A stretch of 64,000 bases of DNA from Euglena gracilis (taxonomy: Eukaryota; Euglenida; Euglenophyceae; Euglenales). The DNA lies in assembly GCA_039621445.1 (NCBI GenBank), contig CP154957.1:10224409-10288408 (forward strand). Direction: 5' to 3'. Positions 12,901 through 26,400 of this stretch are shown here, piece after piece; the first letter of the stretch is position 1; every line of letters begins with the position of its first letter. The notes under the pieces were generated by a model. That model did not search any database and was not told the origin of the DNA. It saw only the letters and a list, made by a program, of their open reading frames with translations. A program made the translations under genes and the position numbers.

Positions 12901-14900
12901 TATGGCACATGTCATGGGCAGAGGTAAAACTTTGCCCAAAGTTGAGATTCATCTCCAAAAAATTGCATATTCACCACCGATTGTGGGTTGTAGAGCCATT
13001 TGGGTGGGTTTCGGCCAGTTTCGGGATGGTTTGGTTTGGTTTGGTTTGGTATGGTTTGGCTTAAAAGTCTGCAAATTTGACCCGTTAGTGCGTTAGAGTG
13101 GGCATTTTGCTGATTAGTCGGCCGCCTACCCACAGCCCCCGCCCCTCCCTGACTCGCCGACTACCTACCGACTAGGGCCAGTTGGCCGACCACTTGGGTT
13201 GTCGGCCGACTGATCGGCCGACAACTCATGTCCCCCCCTCCAGTCTGCTGTCTGGGGCCGCAAAATTTGGCAAGTTTTGGCAAACTTGCAACAAAATAGC
13301 AGGAAAAATACCTGGGTGCCCTCGTGTAACCTTCGAGAAATGGGCGTTCATGGAGAAATGGGAATTCATTTCGCCTTCCATTTAAATTTCATGCGGAAAG
13401 ATTGTGGAAAAGGAAAAAAAATGCAGAAAAATTGCGGAAAATTGCGGAAATTGTGGAAAAATTTGCAACCATTATATTTGCAAACATGCTTTTTATGGGC
13501 ACCGCGGATTTACAGAAAAAAAAGGAGCATGGTGACATTGTTTGCATCATTATGGCACCTTGTACACCCCAGAAAAATTATGCCCCCACTTATGAAGCCT
13601 CCCTTTCCCCCCCACGTTCTTTTGGTTTTCACTGGAGAATGAACTTTAATCAATTTTCTTCATTCAAACCAAAATTTTCTTGAAATTCTGTGAGCCTTTT
13701 CTTTTGTTTGCCACTTTCGATTTCTTTTGCCGCCAATTCGACAATTTAGAGGTGACTCGTTGGCGATTTGGAACAAAGAGGTTCCCAAACTACAATACAG
13801 GCTTCTTTTTAAGACCCCCAGCGTGGTGTGGACCCTCGGAGGACCCCCCAAAAATTGGGCCATCTGAAAGCATTTCAAAAAATCTCTGCCACTTCAGGCC
13901 GGAACCCATACCCAGGCCCCTGGCGGGACACCCAGGGGTCAACCCCAGATTCATCCTCCCCCCTTCCTCAGGTCGTTAAATGACCAAGGGGGACCCCCTT
14001 TACACAATATATTCCGGTGCAAAGGGCCAAAATTGAGTTTCCACACAATTTTTTTGAAAAATAGGCCAAAGGGGTTCCGGGGGGGGTTCGGGTCCGGACC
14101 TGGTCCCGGTCCCGGTCCCCTCCTCAGGTTTCAAGGGGGAGGGGGGGGATGGTCCTCCCGGGGTGGGGGGTTCCTGGGCATTCATGTAGTTTAGCACCCT
14201 GCTCCTCCCCCCTAGGGGTCTTCCGAGATAAAATAAGCCTGGCACAAAAAATATATCTTTTAAGCCCACCCAAAATTTCTGGCCCCAATTGGCATCCAAT
14301 ACATTCTACTTAATTGAGAGGATAAAAGCACAAAGCAAGTTGTCCACGAGTAAACCACACAACAATTATCAGGTTGACCTCCTGGAGGCAAGCTCCCCAA
14401 GTTGCAGTGGCTGCCTGTCTCAAACCGAAACGTGGAGCGAGAGCCCCGATTTTAGATGTACACGATGTACAATTCAACATCACCCGCGTTGGGCTGGGTC
14501 AACGCCTGAATCATCTGAGGAAATAAAATTGGCAATAAAAGACCCAAACAAACTACTAGGAATGTTGAACGTTCACGGGGATGGTGAAATTATATGCAAT
14601 TTGGACGGTTTGTAAAAAAGAAACAGCAATCAAGTTTGTTGTGTTCAAATGCACACAAATGAAAATGAAGGGATAAAAAAGAGAATGACGGTCTTGCATT
14701 TGCTGGGGAGGAAATGGGGCATAACCACAATCTGAACAACATGACTATAAACCTGCTGCACCTGACCGCACCTACTACGCACACCAGCTACACCCTGCAC
14801 TTTGGCTGCTACCAAAGAAGAATTTTTGGTATTTTTTATTTATTTTATTTATTCATCGGATTTACCCCTCCCGTCACCGGACATGTTTGACCCGGGCGGA
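12900..14900. other. No exon seen
   Basis: AT-rich to mixed sequence with short GTCGGCCGAC-type repeats at about 13110-13230 and a GGTTTGGTTTGG run near 13027. Short open frames show no splice-site or family support. Confidence 0.5.
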
Positions 14901-14909
14901 CATATTCAG

Positions 14910-15291
14910 CAGACTTTCATTTAGTGCGCTGCGGCGAAGTTTGCCGCGGCACAAATTTTTTTTTTCGCGGTGCACACGGTGCACAATCGAAATTTTGCCG
15001 CGGCACACCCGCGGCGCCTGAAATGCTGCTACGGCGCACCAACAACGAACCTGTGGCACACCAATGACGTTCCCGCGGCACATGCTTTTTTGGGCGCGGC
15101 ACGGACAGGGGATAATTGGGATGGCCACGCCGTGGCGCACGAGGCACTGCTGCAGTGCACGTGGCGCTGCCGCGGCGCACGCGGCACACCGAAAGAAATT
15201 TTCCGCGGCGCATGCGGTCACAAAATTGCCGTTGCCGCGGCGGACGCGGTGCAGAAAAAAAATTTTCCGCGGCGCACTAAATGAAAATCTG
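14910..15291 (+). mobile_element. hAT-like MITE, CCGCGG family, copy 1
   Basis: A 382-bp element with perfect 8-bp target duplication ATATTCAG (14902-14909 and 15292-15299). Inverted ends are CAGACTTTCATTTAGTGCGC on the left and CAGATTTTCATTTAGTGCGC (reverse complement of the right). The inside is packed with GCGGCGCA, CCGCGGCACA and related motifs next to A/T runs, as subterminal transposase-binding arrays often look. The related copy at 36979-37461 shares the TTAGTGCG core. Confidence 0.85.
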
Positions 15292-15299
15292 ATATTCAG

Positions 15300-16230
15300 T
15301 GTCCCAGCTGGGCAGGAAATGGCGGATCGCAGGTCTATGAAAGAGATCTTTCTGGGACAATTATCAACTCAAATATGCAACAAACAGCGCTGAAATATGA
15401 AATAAAATCCAATGAATGTCTTTTCTAGACGCTGCGGACTGTTTGCAAGGGGGGAAATGCAACATGAACCCTCAAAACAAAACAAAAAAAACAAAGAAAA
15501 TAAACGAAAGGACGGCCATGGCTAAAATGCTTAAAGAACCTTTTTTTTTTTACTTTGGAAACATGCTGAATAAGCGGGCTCCAAATGAGCTCCAAATGCA
15601 GGTCAAAACCATTGAAACAGAACTCGAAAAAACTGTTGGGCAAAAAATCCCACAAAACCCCCACAAATTCTAACAAAAAAATGCAAAATGCCCCCCAAAA
15701 ATGTTTGCGTCCCCTCTGAGTGCTGGTGGCACAAAGAGGTCGGCATGCTTGAACTGTCAGACATTCGGGGGGGGGGGGGGAGGAGGGTTACCATTTTGCT
15801 TGCAGAGAGTCAAGCTTCCAAGGGTGGGGCGTTGCACTGGGGAACAAAACCCCAACTCAATCACTTTTTTGAACAGTTCTCAACCCCCCTCCGCCAAGGG
15901 GGCAAAATCACTCAAAATCAATGCATCTTGGCCAAAACAAAAAAAACATAACCAAAGCAGTGTTCAAAAACATAAGAAAGCAGGGTTCCCGTTTTGGGGT
16001 GGAGCGGTCTGTTGAACATCACATTTTTTGGCCTTTGGAAGAAATGAATCCCCACTGACAGAACTGCTCCAGGGCGGAATTGCAATGGGGGAAAATGGAC
16101 TATATTTGATTGACTCTGGCACAATGTTTTGTCAGCCTATGAAGCCCATATGGGGCTTAAATGTGCTGGGTGAAAATAGTGTTCATTCGCAAAAAAAAAA
16201 CAGATGCACACATCGTCAGGACATCCCCTT
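15300..16230. other. Possible 3' end of the QDPR gene, not resolved
   Basis: The last coding exon of the reductase (a few C-terminal residues and stop) should lie here, below 16327 on the minus strand. A candidate acceptor GGAGCAG lies near 16066, but the frame after it does not resemble the usual C-terminus. Otherwise AT-rich sequence without recognised features. Confidence 0.3.
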
Positions 16231-16235
16231 TGGCC

Positions 16236-16326
16236 CACACACACACACACACAGACACACACACACACACACACGCACACGCACACACACACACAAACAC
16301 AAACACATACACACACACACACACAC
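16236..16326 (+). repeat. (CA)n microsatellite starting at an exon donor
   Basis: CA array that begins exactly at the 3' end of QDPR exon 6. The donor GT is part of the GTGTGT repeat on the minus strand, so splice choice there could be loose. Confidence 0.9.
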
Positions 16327-17430
16327 CTCCAGGATGGGCTTGTTTTGCCATCCTTTGTCACCATCGTCACCAGTGACCCATTGGCGGGTAAATTGTTGCC
16401 CGATGCCCACTCAAATACTTGCTCTGCCACCACTCCCAGAGGGGTCCATGTGCTGCGATCCGCATCTGGGTGGAGGAAACCCTTGATTGACATTTGTGGT
16501 TTTCTCCACAAATCTTTGACTCAAGACAATACACGATGTATTGTGTACTCTGTGTCTAAGAGAAAACAACTACTGGAACAGTATCAAGAAATAAATGCCA
16601 AAATGAACACACACACACACACATACACACTTACGCACACGCACGCACACACGCACGCACACACTCACACACACCCTGACATGTGCACATGAATCCATAA
16701 AAAGCCAAAAACACGTACTTGCATGAAAATAAATTCCTAAAATCATTAATAAAATGTCGAGAAATGCTGCTCTGAAGGGACATACATGTCCCAGTTCGGA
16801 GCAGAATTTCTCAACACTTTTCCTGAGGCCAGAAAACGATGACCGGCACGTTTTCAGGTTTCAGAAACAATCACAACGGCTGTGAACAAATCACTGAAAA
16901 CCAGAAAATGCTCGCGTCCCCAAGATGCAGGCATTTGGGCCAAGCAACAGCAGGGGATCCTCCGGCGGGCATCGCGCTGCGGTTCATCGGGGTGTCGAGT
17001 GTCACCGGCAGTAGGCACACCACGCGTGAATCAGGCGGCAGCCCGGCCTCCGGGTGAGAGAGCGACGCCGCGAGCTGGTGCACAGCCGCCTGCAGGCAGA
17101 AGTGAGGAATGCAAAATGCTTCTCCTCGGGGGGGGGGGGGGGGGGATTGCGGAAAATTGCGGAAATTGCGGGAAAATCACGGAAAACTGCGAAAAAAATA
17201 CGGAAAAACTGCGGAAAAATCGTGGAAAGGTCGTCGCCACATCTCCCATCATGCCAACAGCACATCTCTGTGTGATTGCTGCCTTTCGGAAAGCTGTGCA
17301 GAAATTGCGGGGGAAAAATACGGATATCAATCTCCCTCCCCCTGTTCTCCTGCTCTGAGCATTGATCGGTTGAATCTGATGTGTTGCTGAGGGTCCAAAT
17401 AAGAATACCAACCTTGAAGGAACTATTTTA

Positions 17431-17461
<31 letters not shown>

Positions 17462-20400
17462 TGTATGTATGTATGTATGTATGTATGTATGTATGTATGT
17501 ATGTATGTATGTATGTATGTATGTATGTATGTATGTATGTATGTATGTATGTATGTATGTATGTATGTATGTATGTATGTATGTGTGCATGCATGCATGC
17601 ATGCATGCATGCATGCATGTATGTGTGTATGTATGTATGTATGTATGTATGTATGTATGTATGTATGTATGTATGTATGTATGTATGTATGTATGTATGT
17701 ATGTATGTATGTATGTATGTATGTATGTATGTATGTATGTATGTATGTATATGTATGTATGTATGTAGTATGTATGTATGTATGTATGCATGTATGCATA
17801 CATGCATGCATGTATTTATTCATGGATGTATGTATGTGGTTATGTATTATGTATGTATGTATGTATGTATGTATGTATGTATGTGTGTATGTATGTATGT
17901 ATGTATGTATGTATGTATGTATGTATGTATGTATGTATGTATGTATGTATGTATGTATGTATGTATGTATGTATGTATGTATGTACAAGTCGGCGCTAGC
18001 TTCGCTACGCGCGTGAGCTTCGCTCACCCCCCCCCTCCAAAAGCGTGGTGAGCCACATCCTCTGACCCGGCCCGCCCCGTCGACTCCATCCCGGCTGGCG
18101 GCGCGGCGGCAAACACGGCCCGCGGCACGGCCCGCCAGGCTGGCGGCCCGGCCCAGCCCGGCCCAGCCCGCTGGCGGCCCAGCCCGGCCGGCGGACCGGC
18201 CCGGCCGCGGCACTTGGTGGCACATCCGGTGGCACATCCCCCCCTCCGGAACGGCCCGGTGGCCCAATGTCCTTTTGCCATCAGCACGCCCTGCCTGCCC
18301 ATCAGCACGGCCCGGCCGGCCCAGCCCGGCCCGGCCCGGCCCTGCCGGCCCGGCACGGAACGGCCCGGCCCGTCACGGCGGCACAGCAGCGGCCCAGCCC
18401 GGCCGCCCGGCCGGCCCAGCCGGCAACAGGCGGCGGCGGCGCGGCGGCCCAGCCGGCCCTGCGCCCGGCCCGGCCCGGCCCGTCACACGCCCGCACGCCG
18501 GCGCACGGCCCGGCCGGCGGGTCGCCCGGCCGCGCGCCGGCTCCGGCCTGCTGCGTCGGCGTGTCACAGCCGTTCGGGCCCTTCCATTCCCGGCCCGGCC
18601 CGGCCCGTCAATCAACGTGCCCTCGGCACCGGTTGGTTTGGGTCCCCGGGTGGGTCCGTGCAGTTCCCCATCCGTTTTGGGTAAATGGATTTTTTGCCCC
18701 CCCGGAAGGCAAGGAAAAATGGCCAAATCCTGTGGGAACCCCTTTTGGGGGGCCCTGTACGGACCCCAAATCGGTCCGGAAGCACCGGGGGTATGTGGGG
18801 TGCATACAGGCCACTTGGGGGTCCCCCATGGTTTTTTTGTGTCCGCGGGTGGGTCTGTGCAGTTCCCCCTCTGTTTTGGATAATTTCAAAAAATCGATTT
18901 TTTTGCCCCCCCCGGAAGGCTAAAAAAATGGCCAAGTCCTGTGGGAACCGCTTTTGGGGGTCCCCGTACGGGCCCCAAAACGGTTCGGAGGGGCCGGGGG
19001 TATGTGGGGCGTATACAGGCCACTTGGGGGTCCCCCATGGTTGGTTTGGGTCACCGGGTGGGTCCGTGCAGTTCCCCATCCGTTTTGGGTAATTTTCAAA
19101 AAATCGATTTTTGACCCTAAAATGGCCAAAAATGCCTCAGTCCCCCCTGGGCCCCCTTTTTTGGTCCTTCGACGGCCCGTATCTGGGCCAAGCCGGACAG
19201 CCGGACCCCCGGGTCTCCACCAGTGGTTGGGAGGTCCCTGGGGCTTCAATTTTGCCTGGGGGGTGTTTCCTTCAAATCCCCACGGGTTTCGAGATATTTT
19301 GGAAAAATCGAGTTTTTGACCCCAAAATGGCCCCCGCGGTGAAAATTTTTTAAGTCGGAAGGGACCCCGGGGGTACCACTAGTTCACCATACCTAGGTGT
19401 CTCGTCGAGTCCTGGGACCTATTCCATCATTTGTCCTCCTATCCTAATATAATACACTTTTGTTGTTTTTGGGGCCTGACGACGCACACAGAAAAAGTTA
19501 TTCAAAAAGCAAAAAAAAATTGTTGTTGTTGTTGTTCAAATGTATGTACTTATGTAAGTGATGTATGTATGTATGTATGTATGTATGTATGTATGTATGT
19601 ATGTCTGTATGTATGTATGTATGTATGCATGCATGTATGTATGTATACATGTATGTATGATTGTATGTATGTACCATATGTATGTATGTACACATTTATG
19701 TATGTATGTGTTTACACATATAGTACGGGAAGGCCAGGTGAGGGGTGGTTGGATCACCCCCTCCACCCATCAAGATGGGGGGCGTGGATCTCAATCCACC
19801 ACTCTGGGTTTCCAGGATTTCCTGTTCAGCCCTGAATGGGGGGATGGTTATGGGTCACTGCTGGGGACGATCCAGGCAAAATTTCCCTGAAAAAAGACAA
19901 TTTCGTGCCTACTGTGCCTTTTGTGCCAGGGGGTATGGCACTAACTGTCCAAAATCCACCCCCCCCCCCTGCTGTGTTGTGTCAACAGTGACGTGGTGGC
20001 TTTCCATTTCGCTGACTCTGTTTCTGCTGAGAGAGATCCCACACAAACTCACACATCAACCTTTGGCTGGCAATAAAAAAAATTGTTTGTTGAGCTCTTG
20101 GAACCCTGGGGAAGTGCACCTTTGCCATCCCATACGCCAGCATCGTAGGGGTGCCTCCCTGTGCCGCTGCTGCGCCAGGCAAAAGCAGAAAGCAGCCAAA
20201 GACGTCCCCTTGTTTTCAATTGGGGGAGGGGCAGGGTTCGATATAAGGACAGGTGGGGGGGGGTCCGGACCCCCCCCCCCTGCGGGCCAGGAGGGGGGGG
20301 GTGGGGGGGACACCCCCCCACCTAAACAGTTGCGCGGTCTGGGTTACCGAAAATTTTTGACCCCCCAAAACGACCAAAAGTGCCATTTTAGGCACTTTTT

Positions 20401-23400
20401 GGGCAAAAATGTGCCAAAAATGCAAAAAATTTTCGGCGCAAAGTGCCGGAGGAAAAAATTCTTGAACGGGGTCCAAAATTAAAAAGTCTAAAAACCACAC
20501 TTTTTGATGATTTGGGTGGATGGGCGATAGTCCAAGGAGTCCAAGAATCAGCTTTTCCCCCTGATGTCGACCTGTTCTCACCGAAGAATGCCAAATTTCT
20601 TTGCCCATTTTCCTGTATATTTTCATTGAGTGTGCTGGGACAGCGGAGTTTTTTTTATTTGCTTAAGGACCGCCCTATTATCAGTTATCAAATCAGACAT
20701 ATATGAAAAGCAGTTTGTCCCACAGGAACACTGCCACAGAAAAAGGTCATGTTTTGCAATTACCATCGCCTCAGCCCCCTCCCCAGGGTTTGATATAAGG
20801 AGGGCGTACATGGTTTAGGTGGGGGGGTGTCCCCCCCCCCCCTCCTGGCCCGCAGGGGGGGTCCGGCCCCCCCCCCCCCCCCCCACCTGCCAGGGGGGTC
20901 CGGACCGACCCTCGGGGGGGTTCCCGGGACCCCCCCCCAAAAGGGTCAATTGTCCCAGTCCGGCCCTTGGTCGGTCGGCCCTTTGGCCGAAAAGGGGGCG
21001 GTCCTTAAGAAATAAAAATAAAAAACTTTCCTGTCCCTTAAAGACCACCCTGACTGATAATCACACACATGCACATACTATATGTATCATTTTTGAAACA
21101 AATTGATCTGATTCAGATGAGAAAATATTAGCGTCGTTCGGGCAAGTGGGCAGAAAGGAGGGCACATGTTCAGCGCATTCAAACAGCAAACAAAGCGAAG
21201 CAAACAAGGGGCACGTTTGGAGTTTCCCAGTTTGCAGGCGGTCTGTGCTGCCACAAGCAGGATTTGAAAAATATAAAAATCGGCTTTCATTAAAATAAAG
21301 CATCATAACTTCATTTCAAACCAAAGAAATTGGTTTTCGACGTTCAAAACAAGAAGTTTGGTTTATCAACATTCCTCAAGAAGAATTTTTTTTAAAAAAA
21401 CCTTCAACAAATGATGATAAATACCGTGAAAAAAAACGTCAATGAATTCGCTGTGGGCGAGGTCAGCCCACATTACAAATAAAACCCCCGCGAAGAACTT
21501 GTCCCAAATAATAACATCCTCAGGATTTCGACAAAAGTGCTGAAAATTACCCACCCCCTCTTAAAAAGAAGAAACTTTGACTTAAGCTGGTGCCTGAACT
21601 GATAGAACCTTTGAGATTTTACCGATGTGGACAATAATGGCCTGCGGGGTTTCTATTTAAGGGATACATCAATCAAAATACAAATTGAAATGCCGGATCC
21701 CAAACCATTCAAAATTCTGGGAGCCAATCCAATCCAAAAATGTAGGTTGGAATGATTCTTTTCACCAATCACAGGAGGAGGGGTACCGTTTGCTGTGAGG
21801 CACCCACCGGTAGCTGGCCCCTGGAGGGTCGCCTCTGGATCTCCAGGAAAATTTACCTTGAAAATGACATCTTAGTCCGGGAAAATGGAGAGCACCCACT
21901 CCAAAATCCCCACCCAAGGGGGGGGGTGGCTGCCCAAAAGAAACTCCCAGCCAAAACACACATGAAGAAAAACAACAACAACTAAAACCAAACACACAAC
22001 ACCTTTTCCCAATCCCGTCGTGTTCAAATGTCAAAGCCTGGGCACTACAGAAGACATGACACTCTGGCTGAACATCAGCTCCACATCCGTGACGAGCTTG
22101 TCAGAATTCAAACTTCCACCTGCCCAACCACCAGCCACATTGACAACGGAATCCAGCCGTTGAGTCCTGAGAACGCCTCTTTTTTTTGTGTGGGAGTTTG
22201 GGTGAATGTTGCATCGACTTCTTTTCACACTGCCTGGTCCGCTGGTTTGTTTGACTCACCAACAACCCCCATACAATGCCTTTCCTTGAGGTAAATTCCA
22301 TCGCCTTTTCAAATCCGGTCCGGCAATCAAAAAACAAGTTGCACTTCAACGTGCAAATTGGAGGCAGCACAATGCGCCAGCCAGCGTGCTGCTGCGCGTT
22401 GTGGAAAATTGAGGCCAGTCCCAAGTTTTTTCACTTCTGGCCTCTCCAGTATGCCACACCAAACCCAGCCCAGGCAATGGGGGCGAGGTGGTCTACGTTG
22501 GGATGAATAGCCTTGGACCCCACATTCGGACAACACACAATGGCAACCCGTCAACACAGGCTGAGAGGCCAGTGACTTGGAGGAGGTGTTTACCCTCACC
22601 CCCCCCCCCTATTTGGCTGAAGGCTGGGCTTCTTCAGAGGCATAAGCCAATTGGGGGGGGGGCAATTAGGGTGCAAAGAACCCCTCTGGGGTTTGTAAGA
22701 TCTAGTTTGGTTGGTCGGCCAAAGGAGGGTTCATAGGCAGGGGGGGGGTCGCTGAGCTCTTATCCCTTTATGGGTAAGAGCGAAGCTTACCACCAGGGAA
22801 AAGGGGGGTAGAAGCCCCCCTCCCCCCCCCTCTGGGTAGACCGTGGATTATCACCATGACCCCGGCTCCCGTAATCTTTTTTTCAGTCACGAGCGACTGG
22901 ATTTTTTAGTTTCCGAACCACCTCCATTTGACCCCCAACTCCCCGCCAGGCCCGAGTTACCCCCCCCCCTAAATGACCCTATCAATGTTGCTTCAGGACC
23001 CCCCAAAGGGTCATCTAGGGGGGGGGTCATTTAGGGGGGGGATACTTTTCCCACTTGAAAAATTGCTCTGCTAAATGACCCCCCCCTAGATGACCCCCCA
23101 GGGGGGCCATCTAGGGGGGGGGGGGTCATTTAGGGGGGGGGTATTCACCCGCGAAGGGGTCCAAACTGGGGTCAGTTTTCGGGGTCAAAAAATCAATGTT
23201 TCGAAAATATCTCGAAAATGAGGCAAAATCAAAGGAAATGTTTGGCAACCTATATTGAAGTCCTAAAAATGCCCAATTCAACGGTATTTTGATTTCCCCG
23301 CAACTCCCCGCCTGGCCCAAGTTATGGCCATTTTTCGCCAATTTTGGCTATTTTGTACGGTTTTGGCCTGTTATGCCTTGGCCGTTTTCGACCATTTTTG

Positions 23401-26400
23401 GGGTCAAAAAAAGTCGAAAAAAAATCGAAAAATTTTTCTCGAAACCATGTTTCTTGGCCTCCTAGACCCAGAAAAATTGATTTTTCCAAAAATGAGGGTT
23501 TTTTTGTTTCCCCCCCCCCCGGCGCATGTTTTTGGCCCGAATCCCATGATTTTAGGCCATTCCGGGGCAAAAAGGTCGGAAAAACTTTACATAACTTGAA
23601 TGCATTTCAAATCAATTTTTTGTAAGTAACCATGAGTTAGGTGTGTTTGTAAATTATACATTACGCGACTTTCGCAATGCTAGTCTTTTCGGCCGTCCAT
23701 TGCGTGCAAGTCCCATTTAAAGCTCAGCACTATTCAAAACCTGGTAATAGGTCCCGGAATTGTTAGTGAGAATCCGACCCCGAGGGCAAAATGCTGTCTC
23801 CGGCAGTTGGTTTTGGAGAGCAGGTCATGTGCCCTGCCCAAGTTTGACTGGTCAGGTGCCCCCTCCTTCCACACCCTCCCCATGGGTTTTCCTGGAACGG
23901 TCATGGACAAAAAATCAGTTTTTGGGTGGTCTGCGGCCGAAAAATCATACGTGGCAGCTTTCATCTTATGTCCCCAGGAGGCTGGTAGAGAGTGGGGGTT
24001 GGGTGCCACCCACAAAATTTGGTGTACAAATACCCTTCTGAAGAGTGGTGTTGTGATTGGGAACACATACAATCCCACCCGTAAACCCCCCTCCGACCCC
24101 CCCCCGTATTTCCGGGGATTTTGGTGGATTTTGAAAAAGCGCTGAAACCCCCCCTTTGAGAGACACCCGAGAGCACTTTTTGTGGTCCTTTTCCATAACT
24201 GGAGGGCAATTTTTTCAGATGATAAAATTTGCGGGACACTGCTCTTCCCTAGAAAAGTGTGTTTTGGCCAACTTTCACAATTGATGACCTTTTTCACATT
24301 TTTTGACCAGTTATGGGGGATAAACGGTGGCTTTCTTGAAGGATCCCATGAGTACCGTACCCCCCCCCCCCCGAGTTAGTCACCCCCCCCCCTGTTAGTC
24401 ACCCTTGGGCCTCGGGCAAAAAATTTTTTTTCGGAGGGAAATATTTTTCTTCGAAAAAGCGCCGAATTTGGCCATCGGAAATTTTTTTTGATCGTTGCCA
24501 TCCATTAAAAGTGCCCTGGAATGCCCAAAAACAACCTTGAAACCCCCAAGAATTGGGGCAGGGGGTAAAATTTGGGCATAAACTGACCCCCCCCCCCCCG
24601 AGTTAGTCACCCCCCCCTGTTAGTCACCCTTGGCCAAATTCCCCTCCCAAGGGGGTGGGGTGGGGGGGGCCAAAATTCCCTCCCAAGGGGGTGCTAAATC
24701 GGTGACTAATCGGGGGGGGGGGGGGGGGGGGGGGGGGGGGTAGGTACGGTAGGTGAACCATGGAAATATGGACGGTTGGAGATTTTTGTCTAAACCCCCA
24801 ATATCCCCCCCTGATTTGGGCCGAAAAACGCGGCTCCAGGAAGGGGGTTTTTACAAAAGGCTCGTTGAAAAGAAGCCTGGCCCCAAGATGTTCCTGGAGT
24901 TCTTTCTGCAACTTGGCCACTAGAGGAACCACAAATCAGCATCTCGAACCAGCACATCATCGCAATCAATTGCAGAACAAGGTACAAAAATGGGCTTGCT
25001 AGCTAGCATATGCAAAATAAAACCAACCCATTCTTTTCAAGCCTCTGTTGCTCAGTCGAAAGCAACCAACAATACAATGAGTTTGGAGTGGTATGAATCA
25101 GCTCACTGCCAAACAAAAATCACTCTGAAAAATACATACGCCTTGATAAACATTGATTGATTTGTGTTGTTGTCGTTGGTGGTGGTGGTGGTGGTGGTGG
25201 TGGTGGTGGTGGTGGTGGTGGTGGTGGTGGTGGTGGTGGTGGTGGTGGTGGTGGTGGTGGTGGTGGTGGTGGTGGTGGTGGTGTTGAAGATTTTGGGAAT
25301 TGGGCTAACAAATTACAGCCCTCACCCAATTGCACGTACAAGGCATTCAAATGGACATTTTGAGGGGATTCCCTGATGGTCAGCACCCACCAGCCTGAAA
25401 TCCATCCCTTCAAATCCTCAACCTTCCGTTGTGGCTCGCCTAGGTCAGACGCTCGCTGGGGCCAATCCTCGGCTTTGTTGAAAGTGAATGATTTTGCAGC
25501 CCCCTTGCAGCTTGCAGCCAAACACCAACTTGCCAAAAAAATGTTCTCACCATCCTGAAAGATACTTCTAAAAAAAATGAAAAAAAATTTTCAGAATGAA
25601 GAATATTCAAAACGGCCAGAAAAGGAAAAAGGAATGATGCTAGCCCAAATTTCTGGCCCCAGCCCACCCATTTCACCGGTGAACTTCACCGCCGAAAGCA
25701 CCCCCCTCCCTCCCCGGTAAACGTTCACCGGGGGGGTCCGCTGCCCCCCCCGTACTGCCTAACCTCCTTCATTTTCAATGGCAATGGTCCCAAGGGTCGA
25801 TGAAGTGATGTGCAAGGGAAATGCAGGGGGGACGTGGACCTTGGCTGGACGCGAGTTGGGCCGGGCAAATTTTTGGGCTGCACCCACAAAAAGGGGCCAG
25901 CAGCACCACACCCCCCTGGGGTACTGCTGCGGCCCCGACCTGCAAAACACAATTTTTGGCCTGATGATCTGCAAAACACAGCCAGCATAAAAAAATGAGA
26001 TCCTCTAACAACCCCCAAAAACACCCAAATCACCCACAAAACACCATTTTTTTTGCCATTTTTGAACAGAGCTTTGAGCCAAATTTTTTGGGGGGCAGAC
26101 CCAGCAAACAGGGGCTGGCCAGCAGGGCAGCAGCACACCCTCCCTATAAATAATGGTTAGATTTTTTTCTGCTCGCATTTTTTTTTAACAAAATAATGGT
26201 TTTGATAATCACCTTAAAAATAACGCACAAATACACTCTTTTCCCGCAATATTTTTCTCAGAACCGATGAAAATTATAAATCTTTTGGAAATAGAAGCAT
26301 CCAATCCCCCATCCGGGGGGGGGATTGCCATTGCGGCTGGGCTGAGCCAAAATCGGGGCTGACTACAACAGCCCCCCACCAGGGTTTTTTTTTAAAGACC

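Noticed and set aside
17428-18267. Reading frames of up to 279 residues made of IHTY or MYVC repeats
   Set aside because: They only translate the ATGT microsatellite and run on into CCGG-rich sequence; neither strand shows non-repeat coding signal.
23734-24297. 187-residue minus frame and overlapping plus frame of 112 residues
   Set aside because: Both strands are open, no recognised motif, and the region is bounded by repeats in a QDPR intron.
25120-25536. Poly-Pro and poly-Gly frames
   Set aside because: Translation of the GGT microsatellite. The non-repeat minus part at 25503-25427 is QDPR exon 2 and was kept.
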